From contig JAKPSO010000628.1 in assembly GCA_029571495.1 (NCBI GenBank), forward strand, positions 1 through 7,672: a stretch of 7,672 nucleotides of DNA. The letters run 5' to 3'. Both the position numbers and the translations under genes were made by a program. Below the pieces are notes generated by a model that had not been told where the DNA came from, searched no databases, and saw only the letters and a program-made list of their open reading frames with translations. This DNA is from Pseudomonadota bacterium (lineage in GTDB: Bacteria; Pseudomonadota; Gammaproteobacteria; Burkholderiales; Casimicrobiaceae). Positions 6,170 to 7,672 of the stretch are shown here, one piece after another; positions within the stretch are counted from its first letter, which is position 1; each line of letters starts with the position of its first letter.

Positions 6170-6385
6170 CACACAACCGAGCGAGTGCCACGCTGAAAAC
6201 GCTTATCGCGACGGCTTGGCTAGGTCCCTAACAACTTTTTGTCGCTAACGACCGTTCCACGTTCCTTGCGCGTAATAATTGTTGTTGGTCGACTTAGTCG
6301 CCAATCAACCGCTAAAGACCGTGGAATCGCCGATTTGGTTAAAAAGCTGTTGATGAAACACGATGCCTCGTTGTTTGAGCGAGTG
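6170..6385. other. Convergent intergenic region, no gene supported
   Basis: The plus-strand cluster and a minus-strand gene converge on these 216 bp, which are visibly more AT-rich than their surroundings. Short open frames exist on both strands, but none has a binding site or family-like sequence. The visible structure is a hairpin at 6281-6309 and a 13-base direct repeat with one mismatch, CGCTAACGACCGT (6243-6255) and CGCTAAAGACCGT (6310-6322), the second copy abutting the hairpin. Confidence 0.6.
6281..6309. terminator. Bulged stem-loop between convergent genes, possible bidirectional terminator
   Basis: GTTG-TTGG-CGAC pairs with GTCG-CCAA-CAAC, giving 12 base pairs around a TTA loop (6294-6296), with one unpaired T on each strand (6289 and 6305). 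Neither side has a clear T-run immediately after the stem, so intrinsic termination is uncertain. Its position between converging transcripts is what suggests the role. Confidence 0.35.
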
Positions 6386-7672
6386 CTAGGGCGCGAACGT
6401 GGTTCCATTCCAAACCCAGCTGGTCATCGGCGCGAAAATGCTCGCCGCGATCGTCGTCCACGAATAGAGTGACGAGAGTTCGTCGCCCAAGCGAGTTTGC
6501 CCGGCAATTAAACCCGCGATGCTGATGTAAGCTGCCCAGTTAGTGTCGGTGCCAGAAGTGGGCTGCGCCGATGGCGACTTCGGATAGAAGCCCGCCGCTG
6601 CGAGAACCGGGTTGAGGAACACGAGCTTCGCGCCGTTGAGCGGAGCGCTCGCCACGCCGGTAACGGTTGACTGGAGCGCTTCAAAATTGGACGCGGCGAC
6701 TGGCACAGCTGCGGCCCCGAGGCAGTTGAGCGCGACTTGGTACGTCTCAGACGTTCCGGCAGGCCGGGCGAGCACGACGCTGTCGGTACTCGGGTTCACC
6801 AGCGCCATCGGCGCGGCGAGCGTGAGAACGCGTCCCAGATACGGCAACGGGTCAATCACGAGCGTTGGGTCTAACAACGTAGTGGGTAATGTCGCAGGAC
6901 CCGCATACAGTGGCAGCGCACAGCCGCGATCGTGGAGCAATTTCGTGACTGCAGTAAATGCGTGCACAAAGTCACTTCGCATCGGAATGAGTGTCGGCAA
7001 TGTTGCCTGTCCTGGGCCACTCGGTCGATCGTTCGGCAACATCGTAAAGGTGTACGGCGGCTTGGGCGTCATCCAACCCGCGGGGTTGTTGGGCCCAGCG
7101 ACGCCGAGGATGCCGGCGAGTACCTGCGAGCGCATTGCCGTTTCTTTGAGATCAGTCAGCAAGTTGAGATAACCGCCAATCTGCGTGATGTTCAACGGAG
7201 CGGGGACGCGAGAAGGTACGACATCACCCTCAAGTGCCATGCGGCGCAGAATGATGTTCTGTGCCTCTAACGCTTCGCCGGACGTCGCGCTCGTGATGAG
7301 CGACATGAGCGAGCCCGCCGCTTGATTTGCGAACGCGTCGCCAGACGTTCCTCCTGTTGTGTCGACCGTCGAGCCACCGTTGTTGCCGGGGCTCCCGAGC
7401 CCACCGCTCGGCCCGCTACCCGGCCCGCTTGACGCCCCGCTGGTTGTGCCGGAACCCGGGCCGCCGCTGGGCCCTCCGCCTATGGGCCCGCCGCCAGGAC
7501 CGCCCGCATCACTGCCTGGACCACCCGAGGGCCCTCCGCTCGGGCCGCCGCCTCCGGAGCTTGGGCCGCCAGAAGGTCCACCTGAAGGCCCCCCTGAGGG
7601 GCCTCCCGATGGACCGCCGCTCGGCCCGGCACCGCCGGAGCCGGGCCCGCCTGCCGGGCCGCCGGACGGGCC
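6386..7672 (-). CDS. Hypothetical protein with Gly-Pro-Ser repeat region and unrecognised C-terminal domain (5' end outside window)
   Basis: The frame is open from the right edge (7672) to a TAG at 6386-6388, giving at least 428 residues with the N-terminus missing. The ATG at 7306 is internal, because 122 further codons upstream have no stop. The first 96 visible residues are almost all Gly, Pro and Ser with a PSGG four-residue rhythm and should be disordered. A linker rich in Gly, Thr, Asn and Ala follows (about 7307-7384). The rest, about 306 residues from the internal MSLITSAT, has ordinary composition with two cysteines (DRGCALPLY and ALNCLGAAA), an NITQIGGYLNLL segment and a hydrophobic C-terminal stretch containing AAYISIAGLIAG and TIAASIFAPM. 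I do not recognise this domain. A surface or secreted structural protein is possible from the repeat-plus-domain layout, but no signal peptide can be examined. It is convergent with the glycolate cluster and not part of it. Confidence 0.75.
   Translation of the reverse strand, partial: GPSGGPAGGPGSGGAGPSGGPSGGPSGGPSGGPSGGPSSGGGGPSGGPSGGPGSDAGGPGGGPIGGGPSGGPGSGTTSGASSGPGSGPSGGLGSPGNNGGSTVDTTGGTSGDAFANQAAGSLMSLITSATSGEALEAQNIILRRMALEGDVVPSRVPAPLNITQIGGYLNLLTDLKETAMRSQVLAGILGVAGPNNPAGWMTPKPPYTFTMLPNDRPSGPGQATLPTLIPMRSDFVHAFTAVTKLLHDRGCALPLYAGPATLPTTLLDPTLVIDPLPYLGRVLTLAAPMALVNPSTDSVVLARPAGTSETYQVALNCLGAAAVPVAASNFEALQSTVTGVASAPLNGAKLVFLNPVLAAAGFYPKSPSAQPTSGTDTNWAAYISIAGLIAGQTRLGDELSSLYSWTTIAASIFAPMTSWVWNGTTFAP
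7388..7672 (-). repeat. Gly-Pro-Ser tetrapeptide repeat tract within the minus-strand gene
   Basis: Read on the minus strand, 95 codons encode a tract dominated by Gly, Pro and Ser. Five consecutive perfect PSGG units lie at 7613-7624 down to 7565-7576, two more at 7532-7543 and 7520-7531, with looser GP/GS units around them. The underlying DNA period is 12 bases, but synonymous codons differ between units. The period of four is not the Gly-X-Y triplet of collagen. Confidence 0.85.

Noticed and set aside
6221..6240. Possible terminator TAGG-tc-CCTA followed by five T after the NTF2-like gene
   Set aside because: A 4-bp stem with a two-base loop, separated from the T-run by five bases, is too weak to call.
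6220..6472. Short open frames on both strands of the convergent gap
   Set aside because: They overlap each other and the 3' end of the minus-strand gene, lack binding sites, and show no family-like sequence.
6612..7172. 186-codon plus-strand open frame opposite the hypothetical gene
   Set aside because: The opposite minus-strand frame is far longer, continuous with the repeat tract and off the window edge; the plus frame looks like its shadow.
7388..7672. Collagen-like domain or CRISPR/tandem-repeat array
   Set aside because: The glycine period is four rather than three, and the 12-base units are non-identical with no spacers; it is coding low-complexity sequence.

Overview
The window looks like part of a proteobacterial chromosome, most likely a gammaproteobacterium. 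The proteins closely resemble the glycolate oxidase subunits of Escherichia coli. GC content is moderately high. One intergenic palindrome carries the GTAG-headed REP signature known from Xanthomonadales and Stenotrophomonas. The lineage is an inference from motifs, since no database search was possible.

Left and centre (1-6169, all plus strand): a glycolate / D-2-hydroxyacid oxidation cluster. In order it holds the 3' end of glcD (FAD catalytic subunit of glycolate oxidase), a complete second FAD-linked oxidase of the mitochondrial D-lactate dehydrogenase (LDHD) type, a glutathione S-transferase-family gene, glcE (FAD-binding subunit), glcF (iron-sulfur subunit), a small hotdog-fold acyl-CoA thioesterase and an NTF2/SnoaL-like gene. 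GlcD, GlcE and GlcF together oxidise glycolate to glyoxylate and pass electrons through the Fe-S clusters of GlcF towards the respiratory chain. The LDHD-type enzyme probably oxidises D-lactate or a related D-2-hydroxyacid. The thioesterase and NTF2-like genes follow closely (21 and 18 bp gaps) and are probably co-transcribed, but their link to glycolate is unproven. No clear promoter or terminator is visible inside the cluster.

The three larger gaps in the middle of the cluster each carry a different palindromic element: 1946-2023 after the LDHD-type gene, 2807-2932 after the GST gene, and 4024-4090 between glcE and glcF. The last is a REP doublet that supplies the glcE stop codon and ends 12 bases before the glcF start. 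These elements are the most striking non-coding signal in the window.

Right (6170-7672): a 216-bp convergent intergenic region with a 12-bp-stem hairpin beside a 13-base direct repeat, then a minus-strand gene running off the right edge. That gene encodes a low-complexity Gly-Pro-Ser region built on a four-residue period, followed by a C-terminal region of about 330 residues that I do not recognise. It is the best candidate here for something undescribed, though its N-terminus, and so any signal peptide or localisation, lies outside the window.
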